A DNA stretch of 64,000 nt from Metridium senile (taxonomy: Eukaryota > Cnidaria > Anthozoa > Actiniaria > Metridiidae): assembly GCA_949775045.1 (NCBI GenBank), contig OX459097.1, positions 2,391,598-2,455,597 on the forward strand, written 5' to 3'. This document shows, piece by piece, positions 23,561 to 36,179 of this stretch. Made by a program: the position numbers and the translations under genes. Under the pieces are notes generated by a model. That model was not told the origin of the DNA. It searched no databases and was given only the letters and a program-made list of their open reading frames with translations. Each line of letters begins with the position of its first letter. Within the stretch, counting starts at the first letter, position 1.

Positions 23561-24261
23561 TTCATATCATTCTCTTACGTGGCTCCTTAACCTGTTTTGT
23601 GAAGTTATTAAATATTTAATTAAATTTGACATTGTTTCTTTTGAGCTGTACGAAGCAATCATAATTGTAAGTGCTTTATACAGGCGCCTATCAGCGGCTG
23701 GTTGTTCGGCACATGAAAATCTTTCCTAGCTTTTTTCCCCCTTGCTTTGTTTTAACATCGGTTTTGATACAAGTTGATGAGATTCGGTCACTTCTACTTT
23801 CATGTTCTGGTGATCTTCATTAAACCGTTTAATTTTGTATGAACGAAGTGGAATTTAGTTTTGTCAATATCCTAGTGTTTATTAGTGTCTAGAAGTGACC
23901 AGCTGTTTGGTTGCTGGTTCACGGAACGATGTGAACGCCCCTACTATATATATTACAAATACTACTCTAAGTGTTTTAATACTCTCTTTCAATTAATGCC
24001 TCGACCAATTTTGGCTCTGCTTATAGAACTATCCTTGATATTGATCATGTTTTGCAACGTCTAATTTAAAGTTCTATTTCGACATATTTCATCTGAAAAC
24101 TAACTAAATTGATACAAATGCCTATTCGATAAAGATTAAATCAGTAAAGTGTATAGTATATTTGTGCGACTTTGATGTTACGATATCGCCTTTAGTGCCT
24201 GTTTAATTGCTTTACAAGACACAAACTTTAATGGAAATGTCTTTTTTTTTTAACTGTCATT

Positions 24262-25195
24262 TTGTTTTCGTTCGGTTCGAGTTTGTTTCGATCAAGTGTT
24301 CGATTTCTTTTTGATCATTTGTTCGATTTAGTTTCGATCGGTTTTTTTTTATTTTATTTCGTTCATTTGTTCCATTTTGTTTCGTTCATTTGTTCCATGT
24401 TGTTTCGATCATTTGTTCCATTTTGTTTCGATCATTTGTTCCATTTTGTTTCGATCATTTGTTCCATTTTATTTAGATCATTTGTTCCATTTCGTTTCGA
24501 TCATTTGTTCCATTTTGTTTCGAACGTTTGTTTAATTTTGCTTCTGACCATATTGTTTGATTTTGTTTTTCATCTTTCCGTTCGATATTGGAATCGACCA
24601 TTTCGTAGTATAATATCTTTCATTTTCGATAATAGAAAATCGGTTATATTTTGTATCTTTTCTTCCGACTTATTTTAACTATTTGTTTGATTGGTTCTAT
24701 CTTTTCATTGGATTTATCCATTCATTCGATTTTGTTTTCGATTGTTTGTTCCATCCGTTCATTCGATTTTGTTTTGGATTGTTTATTCCATCTGTTCATT
24801 CGATTTTGTTTTGGATTGTTTGTTCCATCTGTTCATTCGATTTTGTTTTGGATTGTTTGTTCCATCCGTTCATTCGATTTTGTTTTCAATTGTTTATTCC
24901 ATCTGTTCATTAAATTTTGTTTTCGATCGTTTGTTCAAACCGTTCATTCGATTTTGTTTCCGATCGTTTGTTCCATCCGTTCATTCGATTTTTTTTTCGT
25001 TTTTTTTTTTTCATCCGTTCGTTAAATTTTGTTCTCGATCGTTTGTTCCATCCGTTCATTCCATTTTGTTTCCGATCGTTTGTTCCATCCGTTTATTCGA
25101 TTTTGTTTTCGATTGTTTGTTCCATCCGTTCATTCGATTTTATTTTCGATTGTTTGTTTTATCCGTTCATTCGATTTTGTTTTCGTTAACTTTAT
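24262..25195. repeat. 37-bp tandem repeat (TTCATTCGATTTTGTTTTCG)
   Basis: The unit TTCATTCGATTTTGTTTTCG-ATTGTTTGTTCCATCCG repeats with exact 37-bp spacing from about 24721. A shorter ~26-bp variant (TTTCGATCATTTGTTCCATT) precedes it. Because 37 is not a multiple of three, successive copies read in rotating frames, and all three plus-strand frames look open. Confidence 0.93.
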
Positions 25196-25868
25196 TAGAT
25201 TTTTATTTTTATCAGATCGCTCGCTTTTTTTGTAATAATTTCATTGTCCCCCTTCCTTCAAATTGTAATTACTTGTATAGTTCTATTTTTCAAGACTACT
25301 TTAATTTGTTCACATATGCTTTATTTACACTATCATTGATTAATGATATTTTCAATATTGCGGTACTCGTCCTATACTTAATCCTATCCGATCAATCGTT
25401 CCATCCGATCAACCGTTCCATTAGAAATGTCTTGATTTTTCCGATCAATCGTTCCATCCGATCAATCGTTCCATTTGAAATGTGTTGATGAGTAAGCGTG
25501 CACATCGTACACGATTACTGACGAAGATGGACGATAGTGTTTAATTTTGGTGATTAAGTGTCTTCTTGTAGTACATAATCTTACTTGCTTCCTTTTTGTC
25601 TTCTTAGAAGTCACTTTTGATCTTGATAACCGCACGCACAACAAATAACAAATAACTTTCATATTATTGATAACGTTTTCGAATGTCCTCTCTCGTTTTA
25701 TTGCCTTTTACTCGCACGAAATTACATTATCGTCACTGTAATGTCGTGGGTCTGTCTTTTTCAATACCGTTTTGTCGATAATGATTTTATCTTAAGTTTT
25801 TAATCGAGACTTGTGTTTGTTCAACTGGCGAATAGAATGACAATTTCAAGCGAGGCGGGACGGATGAT

Positions 25869-26190
25869 AGCTGTCTTCCTTGTGCCATGTCAATATCCCA
25901 TTAATTGTGCATCTAAATTATTTGTACAACTGTCCCTACTTGTCAAATCATCTCTTTTTTACGAGTGTTTTCAACTAAAATCTTTTCGTTTAGAATGTAA
26001 AAATAGCACTGGCTTCTGTACCATCCAGTAGCTGTCTTTCTTCTGCCATGTCAATATCATATTAATTGTGCATCTAACTTATTTGTACAACTGTCCCTAC
26101 TTGTCAAATACATCTCTTTTTACGAGTGTTTTCAACTAAAATCTTTTCGTTAAGAATATAAAATAGAACTGGCTACAGTACCATCCAGTA
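25869..26190. repeat. 161-bp tandem duplication
   Basis: Two copies starting AGCTGTCTTCCTT / AGCTGTCTTTCTT (25869 and 26030) share TGCCATGTCAATATC, TTGTACAACTGTCCCTACTT and end CCATCCAGTAG. Confidence 0.92.
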
Positions 26191-26390
26191 GTAGGAATGT
26201 TTTGATGAGATACTTTTAATGAACTCTTGTTTAATATCTTTTTAATGAACATTTGGTATCGATGGTTATTATTATATTGTGAAAACTGTTACTCAATGGC
26301 AAGGTTTATAGTTTTGACTTGAACAACAGTGTTGGCCTTCCTTTGTTGATATCGACTGCATAATTGTCCTTTTTGCTAGAAATCCTGCTC

Positions 26391-26396
26391 TTTATT
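26391..26396 (-). terminator. Candidate polyadenylation signal for the GPCR gene
   Basis: TTTATT on the plus strand gives AATAAA on the minus strand, 75 bp past the GPCR stop codon. Confidence 0.45.
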
Positions 26397-26470
26397 TCGG
26401 TTTACAGTGTTGACTGTTGTACCAGTAGGACCTTCCTTAGTTGATATTGACTGCATAATTGTCCTATTTG

Positions 26471-27538
26471 CTATATTTTGGTTTGTTCAACAGTGTTGAC
26501 AGAGTTGACAGTGCTTTCTCCGTGTGCTTCACCACCCCGTATACATAGGTAAGCCTGAATCACTTTGCGGAATTCTTTGCTTGAGAGGTAATAAACAATC
26601 GGGTCAGCCGCAGAGTTAACCACTACAAACAACGCACACACACTAAACATAACTTCATAGAACTTGTACACTGCAATTGGTTGATAGAATGCAAAGGTTA
26701 GTCGAAGCATATTCAAAGGTAGCATTGACAGGGCAAACACTACGACTAATGGAGTTAGGATGCGTTGTGCTTTCTTGTTCAGCTTCAAGCGTTGTTTCTC
26801 CTCTTCTCTTATAAGCCGGCTCTTCGACAAGTCATCTCCATGCATGCCTTTGTGGAATTGATTACTCTGTACAAGACGTCTTGATATCTTCATGTACGTG
26901 AATGTAATGATAGCTAGAGGGAGGAGGTACCAGAACACAGTCAAGCCAACGGTGTACAGTTTCAATGTCATGTTAGCAGGCCATACAGGGTAGCATGCAC
27001 GTTCGATACCGTTGTCATGGTAAAACATATAAGGGTACATAGGTCCTGCCACCACTATAAAAGATACTACCCAAATAACAAGAATCTTCAGGGTTATTTT
27101 CTTGGAAGACTCGGCTCTTTTACCAAACGATCGACAGCTGATGATGTTTTTGTACCTTTCAATGGCGATGATGGTAATGGACCATATCGACGCGCCAAAG
27201 AAGATCTCTGTGGCCGGTGCGATGTACAAGCAGAAGATCTTGTCAAATGGGTATGTAGTTGTACTAAAAGAAATAGCAACGAGAGGGAAATTCACCAACA
27301 GCACACCCAGGTCGGCAATAGCAAGATTGCGCAAATACAGGTTCATGGTGGTTTTCATGTTGGCGCGTTTGGTGATGACGATACAGACGAGTAGATTCCC
27401 CACTACACCGACTAGTGCTATGACTACTTGGACTGTAAGCGTGGTGACCTTTAAAGCCATCGGCTGTTGATAGTATGGCAAACTAGGAGGAATTCCCGTT
27501 GCATTTCCCTGTTTGAGCGTCGAATTCATGATATCCAT
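26471..27538 (-). CDS. Class A (rhodopsin-like) G-protein-coupled receptor, probable peptide receptor
   Basis: Single-exon gene, 355 aa, starting at the ATG complementary to 27536-27538. The frame is open for 31 codons further upstream but without another ATG. N-glycosylation sequons N5 and N12 precede seven hydrophobic segments. Hallmarks: G47-N48 in TM1; LAIAD at 72-76 in TM2, with the sodium-site Asp; C103 at the top of TM3 and C182 in the second extracellular loop, the expected disulfide; ERY 127-129 at the end of TM3; P274 in TM6 (ALSMLP rather than CWxP); and D312-P-I-V-Y316 in TM7, the DPxxY form. Basic residues follow TM5 and TM6. The pattern is that of cnidarian and bilaterian neuropeptide-type receptors (NPFF, galanin or orexin-like). 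The ligand cannot be inferred. The lack of introns suggests a retrocopy-expanded family, common in cnidarians. Confidence 0.9.
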   Translation of the reverse strand: MDIMNSTLKQGNATGIPPSLPYYQQPMALKVTTLTVQVVIALVGVVGNLLVCIVITKRANMKTTMNLYLRNLAIADLGVLLVNFPLVAISFSTTTYPFDKIFCLYIAPATEIFFGASIWSITIIAIERYKNIISCRSFGKRAESSKKITLKILVIWVVSFIVVAGPMYPYMFYHDNGIERACYPVWPANMTLKLYTVGLTVFWYLLPLAIITFTYMKISRRLVQSNQFHKGMHGDDLSKSRLIREEEKQRLKLNKKAQRILTPLVVVFALSMLPLNMLRLTFAFYQPIAVYKFYEVMFSVCALFVVVNSAADPIVYYLSSKEFRKVIQAYLCIRGGEAHGESTVNSVNTVEQTKI

Positions 27539-28486
27539 AGTGAGAGAACGAGTCAAATGTACATATGATCGTAGACACGCATTTATGAAGATTATTGACG
27601 CTATAGCCTCTTTATGGTGCTGAGACGTCACATGCCTCTAAGCAACCAGCCAACGACTGAAGATCTTTGATTATCTCCAACGATTCATATGCAAACTAAT
27701 TAACATAATGCACATTCACTTTATTAAGTGCCACAAAGGACACACAGTGAAATACGCATTATAACTACTGTCTCTCCGTTGTTATTCCTATCCGATGTGT
27801 TTTTGTACTATGTCACTATCCTTTTAAACAATTGCAAGTAGGGGCCCTGTCTCCTAAAAACATATCTTATTTGAACAAATGTTTTGTCAGTTTGATTTTT
27901 GTTATTGTGGGCATGCAGTGTTAAAACCACCTTTTAAAACCTTCTTTACTTATATCATTTTATCTCTACATGTAGTCGTCCACTATTCAATGCTACGCTA
28001 TACCTTGGGTGATATATACATGCAGCTGCCTCTCATTTCTAAACAAAATCAAATTAAACTTTCAAAGAAACAAATTGCGACCGCGACAATATGAAGACGA
28101 CGTCATTAATATTTCAAAAGGGATTACAATAGAAAGAGGGGAAAATACACGAAGCGAAGTAGTGGAAATTAACTGATCGAAAGCCGCACTTTTAATTATG
28201 TTTTTGGCTATTTTTTTATACTTTGTGATTGATAAAGTTTAGCATTGAGTAACGGTTTCGAAACATTCTGGATGTCTTGGCTGAAGATCCGCTTTTGATT
28301 GACTTGATTTAACGATTTCATTGTTTTTTGTGTTGAAAAGTCCTACAAGCGACTGTACAGGACTATGTACGGTTATATGCAGCCAATGGTTCACAGACCG
28401 ACTGACTAGAAAACTCTCGATGTTCGTCTCTGTTTGTTTCTGTTTTATTTGCATGTAAATTGTTTGATGTTGTCCCTACAATGGTC
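27539..28486. other. GPCR upstream region, nothing recognised
   Basis: No supported gene. It would contain the receptor's promoter on the minus strand, but I see no defined element. Confidence 0.4.
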
Positions 28487-29000
28487 ACTTTAGCTCTTCT
28501 AATTAAATACCAACTATTACTTAACGATATATTAATTTTAAATATACCTGCTATATTTTCTGCTCTGCGTGAAGATTTTTCTAGCTTACTCGATCACATG
28601 GTATTTTATTCTATATTTTTGGCGCCTTTACTGATATATCGACGATACATTGATTTCAAATATATCTGCTATATTTTCTGCCATGCGTGAAGATTATTCT
28701 AGCTTACTCGATCAAAGGGTATTTTATTCCATGCATATGTTGCCCGCCTTTGTACTGATATATCGACGATACATTGATTTCAAATATACCTGCTATATTT
28801 TCTGCCATGCGTGAAGATTATTCTAGCTTACTCGATCAAAGGGTATTCTATTCCATGCATATGTTGCCCGCCTTTGTACTGATATATCGACGATACATTG
28901 ATTTCAAATATACCTGCTATATTTTCTGCCCTGCGTGAAGATTTTTCTAGCTTACTCGATCAAGGGGTATTCTATTCCATATTTTTGGCGCCTAGCTTTA
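28487..29000. repeat. ~125-bp tandem repeat, four copies
   Basis: Units contain ACCTGCTATATTTTCTGC, GCGTGAAGATTATTCTAGCT, ACTCGATCAAAGGGTATT and GATATATCGACGATACATTG. The first and last copies share a TTTTTGGCGCC variant. Confidence 0.92.
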
Positions 29001-30188
29001 GTGATTGTTTTTGGTCGGCTGTTTCCAGTATCAACTGACAATTGTTGTTGTTGTGGCTATATCAATCGATTTCATTATATTAAAGTGAGGACACTCGATG
29101 GCTGAATACCTTTAGCAAATAGATTAGAAATAAGATTTATTTCGAACAGTCGGTGTTTTTGAACTCACTGCTTCATTTTTAGAAGTTTCAAAGCATTAAA
29201 ATGTGCAGAAAATAATCAAATGAAAAATGCAAAGTCCGGTGTTCTTTGTTCGTGTGCCCTTACTATACCGATTCAATTTCGATGTTGACAATTTTTGGCT
29301 TTTTTACTTTTTTTTTTCAATTTTTCTTTTTTGATTGTCATACCGCCCGCCTTTTCTTATTTTTAATGGTTCTCTGATTTTATCTGTATAGTCCATGCCT
29401 TGTTGTACATAATATTTTCTCTCTCTCTCTATTGCCTTTATATATTCCAATTAAATCATAAGGTTATGTACTCACATTGACTCGTTCTGATTTTCATTTG
29501 GGGATCGAAGGTATAATTTTTCTCTTTTGGATTAAATTATTTCGTATATCATAGTTTTTTTTGTCCTTTCCTTCTCTCTCTCTCTTTCTATTTATCATCT
29601 CGACCTAACAAAACTTAGAAAAACAAGGATTTTTATTTCTGAGTTTAAAGTAATCCAGTGCACATTCAATATTAATGTATTTAATTGAAGTATTTTAAGC
29701 CTTTTTATCCAATAAAATGTCTTTTATCCCTCGTGGGTATCGTCCATTTATATCTTGTATCATATAAATCAAAGATTAAATCTCAAACAACTCAACTTTT
29801 TAATGTATATTTTGTATTTTAGCAGTAGTTTTTTATTTTTCGTGCATAATTATTTTATATTCGTTTTTCGTGCACATTTTGTCCAATAAATTAACACATA
29901 TTTCCCATTGAAACCCAAACTATAATGTGGTGTTATCGTTTAATAAAGTACAAAAAACTCTCCATGAAAAAGAGCTTAAATATAGTGACTTTTTTGATTT
30001 CTTAGTACTCCAATTTGTTCGCACTTATCTACGGGGACTACCTTTATCCTCATTCCATCTAATCAAACAAAAAAAACAAGATCTAAATATATATAACGAC
30101 CAACAGCAGCGAACATTGATCAAACATAACAAACTGGCAACACATAGCAGTCGACGTCGATTGCTGTTTTTTGTGTGTTTTGTTTTTC
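29001..30188. other. AT-rich intergenic stretch
   Basis: No recognisable gene. A 150-codon frame (29927-30379) runs into the left arm of the next inverted repeat and has no family similarity, so I do not call it. Confidence 0.5.
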
Positions 30189-30513
30189 TATATACACCTA
30201 CAGTGCATTGTCATATTTCAAAAACCGTAGTCGCAATCAAAGCCACAGACCACACTCTAATATCTGCAAAGGATGTCGGTATTTATTCTCTTGTTATCGA
30301 TTTATTCATAGCATATTTTGATTGTACGTGTTTGTGTTATACGACCATAACAAGTTGTTGCAGTGGTAGATCAGTATAAATATAATATAAATGATTTCTT
30401 TAAAAACGTGCAATGAATCACAAATTAAGACCATGTAACCAACATCCTTTGCAGACTTTAGAGTGTGGACTGTAGCTTCGGCTGCGACAACGATTTTTGA
30501 AATAGGTGTATAT
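30189..30513. mobile_element. Terminal-inverted-repeat element, ~325 bp
   Basis: TATATACACCTACAGTGC...TCTGCAAAGGATGT at the left pairs imperfectly with ACATCCTTTGCAGACTTTAG...TAGGTGTATATA at the right, over about 90 bp per arm. The loop is AT-rich. Confidence 0.7.
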
Positions 30514-30774
30514 ATGCTATGATTCCCACCCACGTTCGCCTGATTGAGAGAAATCTTACCTGTCGAACTAGAGCAAATTAGTGTAGTTAATTATCGTCTA
30601 TTTATACGAAATCGCAGCTTGAATTCAGGTAAGTATTAACTCAGGAAATTTGACTTGTTAATTAATGAAATGACATTTTAATGAACTGTTGTTTAATTGT
30701 GAAGCTAACAGTGTTGTGTGAACGTAACTGAACCATAGTGAAAGGGCCCTTTTTATGTGTAATGATAACTACCG

Positions 30775-30940
30775 CCATTATCATCATCATCATCATCACC
30801 ACCATCATGATCACACTCATCATCAGTATCATAACCACCGCCATTATCATCATCATCATCATCACCATCATGATCACCCTCATCATTATCATCATCACCA
30901 CCATCATGATCATGATCACCATTACTATCATCATTTCGTT
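30775..30940. repeat. (CAT)n-rich microsatellite
   Basis: Degenerate ATCATC/ACCATCATGATCAC repeats. Overlapping open frames on both strands are spurious. Confidence 0.9.
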
Positions 30941-31224
30941 TAAACGAGCAGGAGTGATGATGTGCGAGTTTATCTGAAAGCGTGGTGCTGTGGTTTGGCC
31001 TTCGTTGTGATCAAGGTCATCCCTAGCAGCTATAAGCTATTATCATATCTAATCGTTATTATCATCGTCAGATTGTCAAATAGTCTAGTTTTGTGTTGGT
31101 CTATCAAGTGAGCAAAGCAAATACTTTGAGTCCCAAAGTTGACCAAGTTAGATCAATACAATGACTTTTAATATGATTGTCGGTTATCATCGCACATATC
31201 AACCTGACTTCAGTTATGATGGTT

Positions 31225-31500
31225 ATAGGATTTGATGATGAATATGATGATGACGGTGATGATGATGGTTAGGATGATGACGGTGATGATGATGGTAAGG
31301 ATGATGACGGTGATGATGATGGTAAGGATAATGACGGTGATGATGATGGTAAGGATGATGAGGGTGATGATGATGGTAAGGATGATGACGGTGATGATGA
31401 TGGTAAGGATGATGAGGGTGTGATGATGATGATGGACATGATACTGATGAAGATGGTGAGGTGATAATGATGACGATGGAGGTGATGATGATGACAATGA
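31225..31500. repeat. 24-bp GATGAT minisatellite
   Basis: Units of GATGATGGTAAGGATGATGA-CGGT repeat about seven times, followed by looser (GAT)n. Confidence 0.9.
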
Positions 31501-31679
31501 TTATGATCGTGGTAGCGATGTTGATGGTTGTGGTGATAATTATGGTTATGATGGCGGTAGTAAAAATGTTGGTGATACGTGATTGCAAAATGACAAAAAT
31601 ATCAGTTGTTTCTGTGGTTTCAAAAGCATTTTTAAAAATAAAATAGAAAGACCTCTTTAACATATTTATAAAAACAAGT

Positions 31680-32080
31680 CTATCGAGTATAGATAGATAG
31701 ATGGATAGTTTATTTTAATAAGACATTGCAGCTTCTGGCTGAATTACGTACTATTTACATGAATTTATAAAATGGATAGCAAAAAATATAATATAACACT
31801 CTAAAAGACTAAGAAATTTTAATAAGGAAACCTACTTAATAAAAATGTGAAAGATATATGTATATATTTAAAAATCTTATTATTATAAATATGACTTAGG
31901 ATGAAACTGTTTTTGCATCGTTCAGTCTTGCATTTTGGCAACTTGTATGGTCTTTTGTTCCTCAAAGAGTGGATTGGTGTGTTCTTTTTAGGTAATAAAT
32001 GGTACAGTTTGTGATCCTCGCTGCTACAAATCTCGTCGAATACCTTTGAGGATATTTCATTGTATATATACATTGTATAT
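31680..32080 (-). mobile_element. LINE 3' end fragment
   Basis: Minus strand 32073-31819 reads SSKVFDEICSSEDHKLYHLL then SLRNKRPYKLPKCKTERCKN. This resembles the C-terminal tail of jockey/CR1-type LINE proteins (...LRN...Y..PKC.T.R...SFI). It is followed by a 3' region ending in a CTATC/TATC microsatellite (plus 31680-31710, GATA units). It is 5'-truncated and inactive. Confidence 0.6.
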
Positions 32081-33225
32081 ATTATATGTGTGAATGATGA
32101 TAGATGTAAACTCTCGATGAGTGTATGTCTATATGATTATCTACACAATGTTTGTGATAATTGTGGAGCAATAGACCGATTATAGACTCGTTAGTGAGGT
32201 TTGGCCTAGGCCATTTGCTTTGCCCACCAGAGCATATTTTCCATAGAAATCCTTATAAAATATTGAATGTTATATTTAATGCCATTTCTCCTATACTCAA
32301 TATTATGAGTTTAAACTTTGCCTTCTGACTAATTGGAGGCGCTCTTTTCATTTCTGGTGTTCATTTTGACACAGCTGCTCGATTTAGAAGGGGTAGGGTC
32401 ACGTGACCTGTTGCTGCAAATGGCCTATTGTTCTAGTATTCTCGAGAGACAAATCTGAATAAGAAAGACAATTCGTAAAGCATTCTGGTAGTGGTAGTGA
32501 GAATGACGTCACCCTGCAGTTAGCCTATATTGCAGATACTTAGGTAGCACCTTCCCCTTATTTATTGCAAAACCTGAGTATTGGTTATACAATGTCTTGA
32601 GTCCTACCTAATCTACCGCTCGATAGCCCGGTGGCATCTAGGCCCAGTCCCCAGCTGTGATGGCTTTACAAGCGCGCCCGCGAGCGCACGAAACTACCAA
32701 GGCTTGGGACTGAGCTTAGGTGCATGGCATCGCAAACACATCTCAAACTTGTCAAACTGTAAGAAACCTTTTAAAAACACCAAGACTATAGAACCCATTT
32801 GATTACTTTACGCTTAGCTATTCATAAACGTTAATTGCCCTCGGATCACAAGAAATAATGAGAGCGTCATTGATAATACACAGGCCACACGGAGTGGCCA
32901 TGTATCTTCATTAGCAGTCATGACCCATCCTTGTTGATATTTTTAGATATTAGAAAAACGACAATTTATCTACGAATGACAGATGTGCGGTTAATTAAAG
33001 GGTTTTTTTCTTTTACAAGGAAAACTTGTTGACATTTGATACCGCACTTATCACGTTATAGAAGATGAAAAGGATGTAGGCGAATTATATGACTTAAAAT
33101 AGACTGAGAGATGGGAGAAATATAATTAAAAAATTCGACAGTTATGAAAAGATATGGTGGACCTTAAAAAATAATGTTGTGCTCTTCGAAAAGAGCAGGG
33201 GATTGTCTCCCGGCACAACAGTCAG
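32081..33225. other. Intergenic stretch with a decayed MITE family G piece
   Basis: At 32345-32435 the ACACAGCTGCTCGAT and GGTCACGTGACC blocks match the right arm of 20709-20957. No gene was seen. Confidence 0.5.
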
Positions 33226-33325
33226 GTCTCATCATCACCATCATCATCATCACCACTATCATGATCACCATCACCACTATCATTATCACCACCGTGCATT
33301 ATCGTCATCATCAACACCACCATTA
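33226..33325. repeat. (CAT)n microsatellite
   Basis: Degenerate ATCATC/ACCACTATCATGATC tract. Confidence 0.85.
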
Positions 33326-33712
33326 CTACAGGTCACCATACTACAGGGCCCACAGTAAATGGCGTAAGCTGCCTGTTGTGGTGCATGTCCCTGCCTTCGT
33401 ATATGAAGGAAAAAGCTAATAAAATAAAATAAACTAAGAAGCTGAAGGCATACGATTTTAGCAATTTAAGAGCTAGCTGTAAATGTAATTACTGTTTATC
33501 ATAGGATATTAGAGTTAATTAGATATATACATTACTTATTAATTTGATATAGTTTTATAGTATTATTTTTCCTTATTTTCTCTCTCTTTTTTATTATATT
33601 TGTATCCGTATTTATACATTTGTAAAAGTTTATCTCAATATATCATATTCACTATAAATTTAATTTAAATGAAATAATTTTATCTATTTAAGTACTATTT
33701 AAATTTCTATGC

Positions 33713-34150
33713 TAAGGCCAAGTAAAAAAAAAAACAAATGTTTATCATCCCCGCCCGCTTCATTTTATGGGGCCGCCTGATTTAATTTACTATTACTATT
33801 ATTTACTATTTGAAAAATCGGAGCGAAAAACAAGCAACAGGCGTTACTTTCAGGCATGCTAAATCATAAAACGTTAGAGTATTGAATACTGAGCCCTCAG
33901 TGAAGGTTTTTATAGTGCATCATGTTGTTGTTACGCTTAGTAAAATATACCAAAGTTGTGTTACAACTATCCTATCCATATGGTAGAGTCAATAAATACA
34001 CCTATTCGCCATCTATACATTTATTTTCTTGTAAGAAAAGCATTGAATTGAAAATAATAAAAAATCAGAAAATAACAAAAAAATGCGCCCGCCCGTTCTC
34101 TTTTTTAAAGAAATCCGGATGATAAACATGTTTTTTTATACTTGGCCTTA
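33713..34150. mobile_element. Terminal-inverted-repeat element, ~437 bp
   Basis: TAAGGCCAAGTA-A(n)-CAAATGTTTATCATCC at the left and GGATGATAAACATG-T(n)-ATACTTGGCCTTA at the right form ~35-bp inverted ends. GCCCGC motifs lie just inside both ends. There is no coding capacity. Confidence 0.75.
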
Positions 34151-35374
34151 TATCTTCTATATATAACTCAATATATTTATATAATTGTCATACGTTTTTT
34201 ACATGAGTCTCTGGCTCGGATGTAAGGGCGAATTATCCCACGTTATGACTTCAATAAATTGATTGAACTAGGAAGAAATAATACACACACAATTGTGAGA
34301 ACAAATTGTTTAATGTATGTTTCCTAGCGAAACTCCACATGATATTAAAAAACACAATTATTTGTCTTAAAATCCTGTACTTGTGTTGCTGATTGATTTT
34401 GCTAATGATTTGATACACAGTAATCTAATTTCTTTCTTGGTTTTCTTCCTCCTTTTCCTTTTGATCCTCCGCAGAACTAAGTATCCTAATGAAGCCATCA
34501 TACACCTGTTTAAAATTGGCTTTATCAAGTAATAAAATATTCGCTGGTATTCCCGGCCAATCAAAGACTTTTATCAGAGATTTTGTGTTTTTTTTTTTAC
34601 CATGCAAGAATTGAAATTTTTTTTAAATTTTTAATGATATTTAAACAGGTTGCCCAATTCAGCATGGCTGGTTTAAATGGTGACCTGTATAACTAAATCT
34701 AACAATTACAATACAACAACATTAAATACAAATATGGTAACACAATTAAGGAGAAAACGAAAAGAAATTACAAAGATTTGAAGTGGCATAAACATAAGTT
34801 ACATAATCAAAATTGAATAAACGTTTAAATAATATCTTTAATATCACAAGAAAGATGAGTCCGAGGAAGGAAAACATTGTTTAGATCCAAATTCTGAATG
34901 AAAGAGAATTTTTCAACAATATTTCGACTTTTATTTCGAATCATGTTACTATGAAAATCACTAGAGTGGTTAAATGTACGTTGAAAATTTGGCCTTGGGG
35001 GGTGTGTCTTTTTGTACCACATGACCAATTTTGAGCAAAATGATTGGCCAGAAGCGATCACATGGTACAAAAAAAATTGGTCACGTGGACGGAATTTTTG
35101 GGGCATGATTACCAGTCTACTGATTTCCATAGTAAATTTAAGTTTACAAGATCAGCTATTTAAAATAGCTCTTAACTCCCTAGAGGCTTTCAAGCCTTCA
35201 TTGATTTGAGGTCTTAAGTTCTTTATGTAGTAATCCTCAAGGGATAGCAGACGTGACCAATTGTCAACCCAAAAATACCTTCAGAGTTACCGTGTAAGCG
35301 TTAAAGGCGTGTTCGTTGAAGTTGGCCGTGACTGAATGACCGGAATTGTCAGGGAATCCCATGAGGCTTACTAT
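34151..35374. other. Intergenic stretch, nothing firm
   Basis: No supported gene. A small imperfect palindrome (TTGTACCACATGACCAATTT and its partner around 35070) is visible at 35000-35090. Short minus-strand frames here look like decayed repeat coding sequence but match no family I can name. Confidence 0.4.
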
Positions 35375-35613
35375 GGCTACGTTTACATGGTACCGGACGA
35401 ATTTTTGACCGGTCAAAAAAACATCCAACTAGGGGTTCCACGGTTCACACGGGACCGCGCTAAACGTGCAATAATTTGGACGCCTAACCGGTCAAATATT
35501 GTGATGGTCTCGTCTGAACAGAACGAAAATATTGATCGGTTCCGTGTGAACAGCATGTCCAGGTCGATCTTTTGACCGGTCAAAAATTCGTCCGGTACCG
35601 TGTAAACCTTGCC
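35375..35613. mobile_element. Harbinger-like MITE, 239 bp
   Basis: GGCTACGTTTACATGGTACC and GGTACCGTGTAAACCTTGCC are inverted ends followed by GGACGAATTTTTGACCGGTC on both arms. TAT flanks both sides (35372-35374, 35614-35616), a 3-bp duplication typical of PIF/Harbinger. A related half-copy lies inside the composite element at about 60836-60935. Confidence 0.82.
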
Positions 35614-35619
35614 TATATC

Positions 35620-35800
35620 AACAAACTGTGAGCAATTAGATAAATGTCTAAGCATGGACTGATCTAGCATGTTTGTTCAGTCTAAAAATATCGGTTTTCC
35701 CAATATAAGACTGGGCGCAACCGGGACAAGTTATATCTTTAACATTTGTACATTTTCCTTACATTGATTATACTACAAGAAGAACAACGATATTTTTTGT
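35620..35800 (-). pseudogene. GIY-YIG-like fragment, possible Penelope-like element remnant
   Basis: Minus-strand translation of 35790-35640 gives CTNVKDITCPGCAQSYIGKT and then DIFRLNKHARSVHA before stops. CPGC..SYIGKT resembles the start of the GIY-YIG nuclease found in Penelope-like retroelements and related repeats. It is short, with stops nearby, so it is a decayed piece. Assignment is tentative. Confidence 0.4.
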
Positions 35801-36179
35801 AATTATCAATAATTAACTGCAAATAATATTTATTAGATATACTTTGACAAATACCTGCGTTCCGAAAGTCCAAACAAAATACCTGCAGATGCAAAGCAGG
35901 CTACTGCAGGGTGGTGGCCTACACGAAAGTTTTATACTACTCGGGTCAACTTCCTTCTCAGGGCCCTCTCTGCCCCACCCAAAAGCGAAGGAAGAGGGCC
36001 CTGGTAACGAGGATGCTCCCACTCTTTCTGTTAAAAAAAAAAACAAAAAAAAACACAACTTTCAGATATCTTTGAAACCATTTAGTGTGATGTTTTAGAT
36101 TAGATTTTGAGGATGACCACGGATCACATGGTAGGTCAAGTGACTTTTTCATGTTCAAATGTTTCTCCGGTAGTGAGTT

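Noticed and set aside
24262..25488. Phe/Ser/Arg-rich frames up to 265 codons
   Set aside because: They come from the 37-bp tandem repeat and lack any domain.
26471..27631. A longer 386-codon start for the GPCR
   Set aside because: The extension begins at a GTG-type codon with no ATG. The first in-frame ATG is at 27538 and leaves a normal-length N-terminus.
29927..30379. 150-codon plus-strand frame
   Set aside because: Half of it is the arm of an inverted-repeat element, and it has no recognisable domain.
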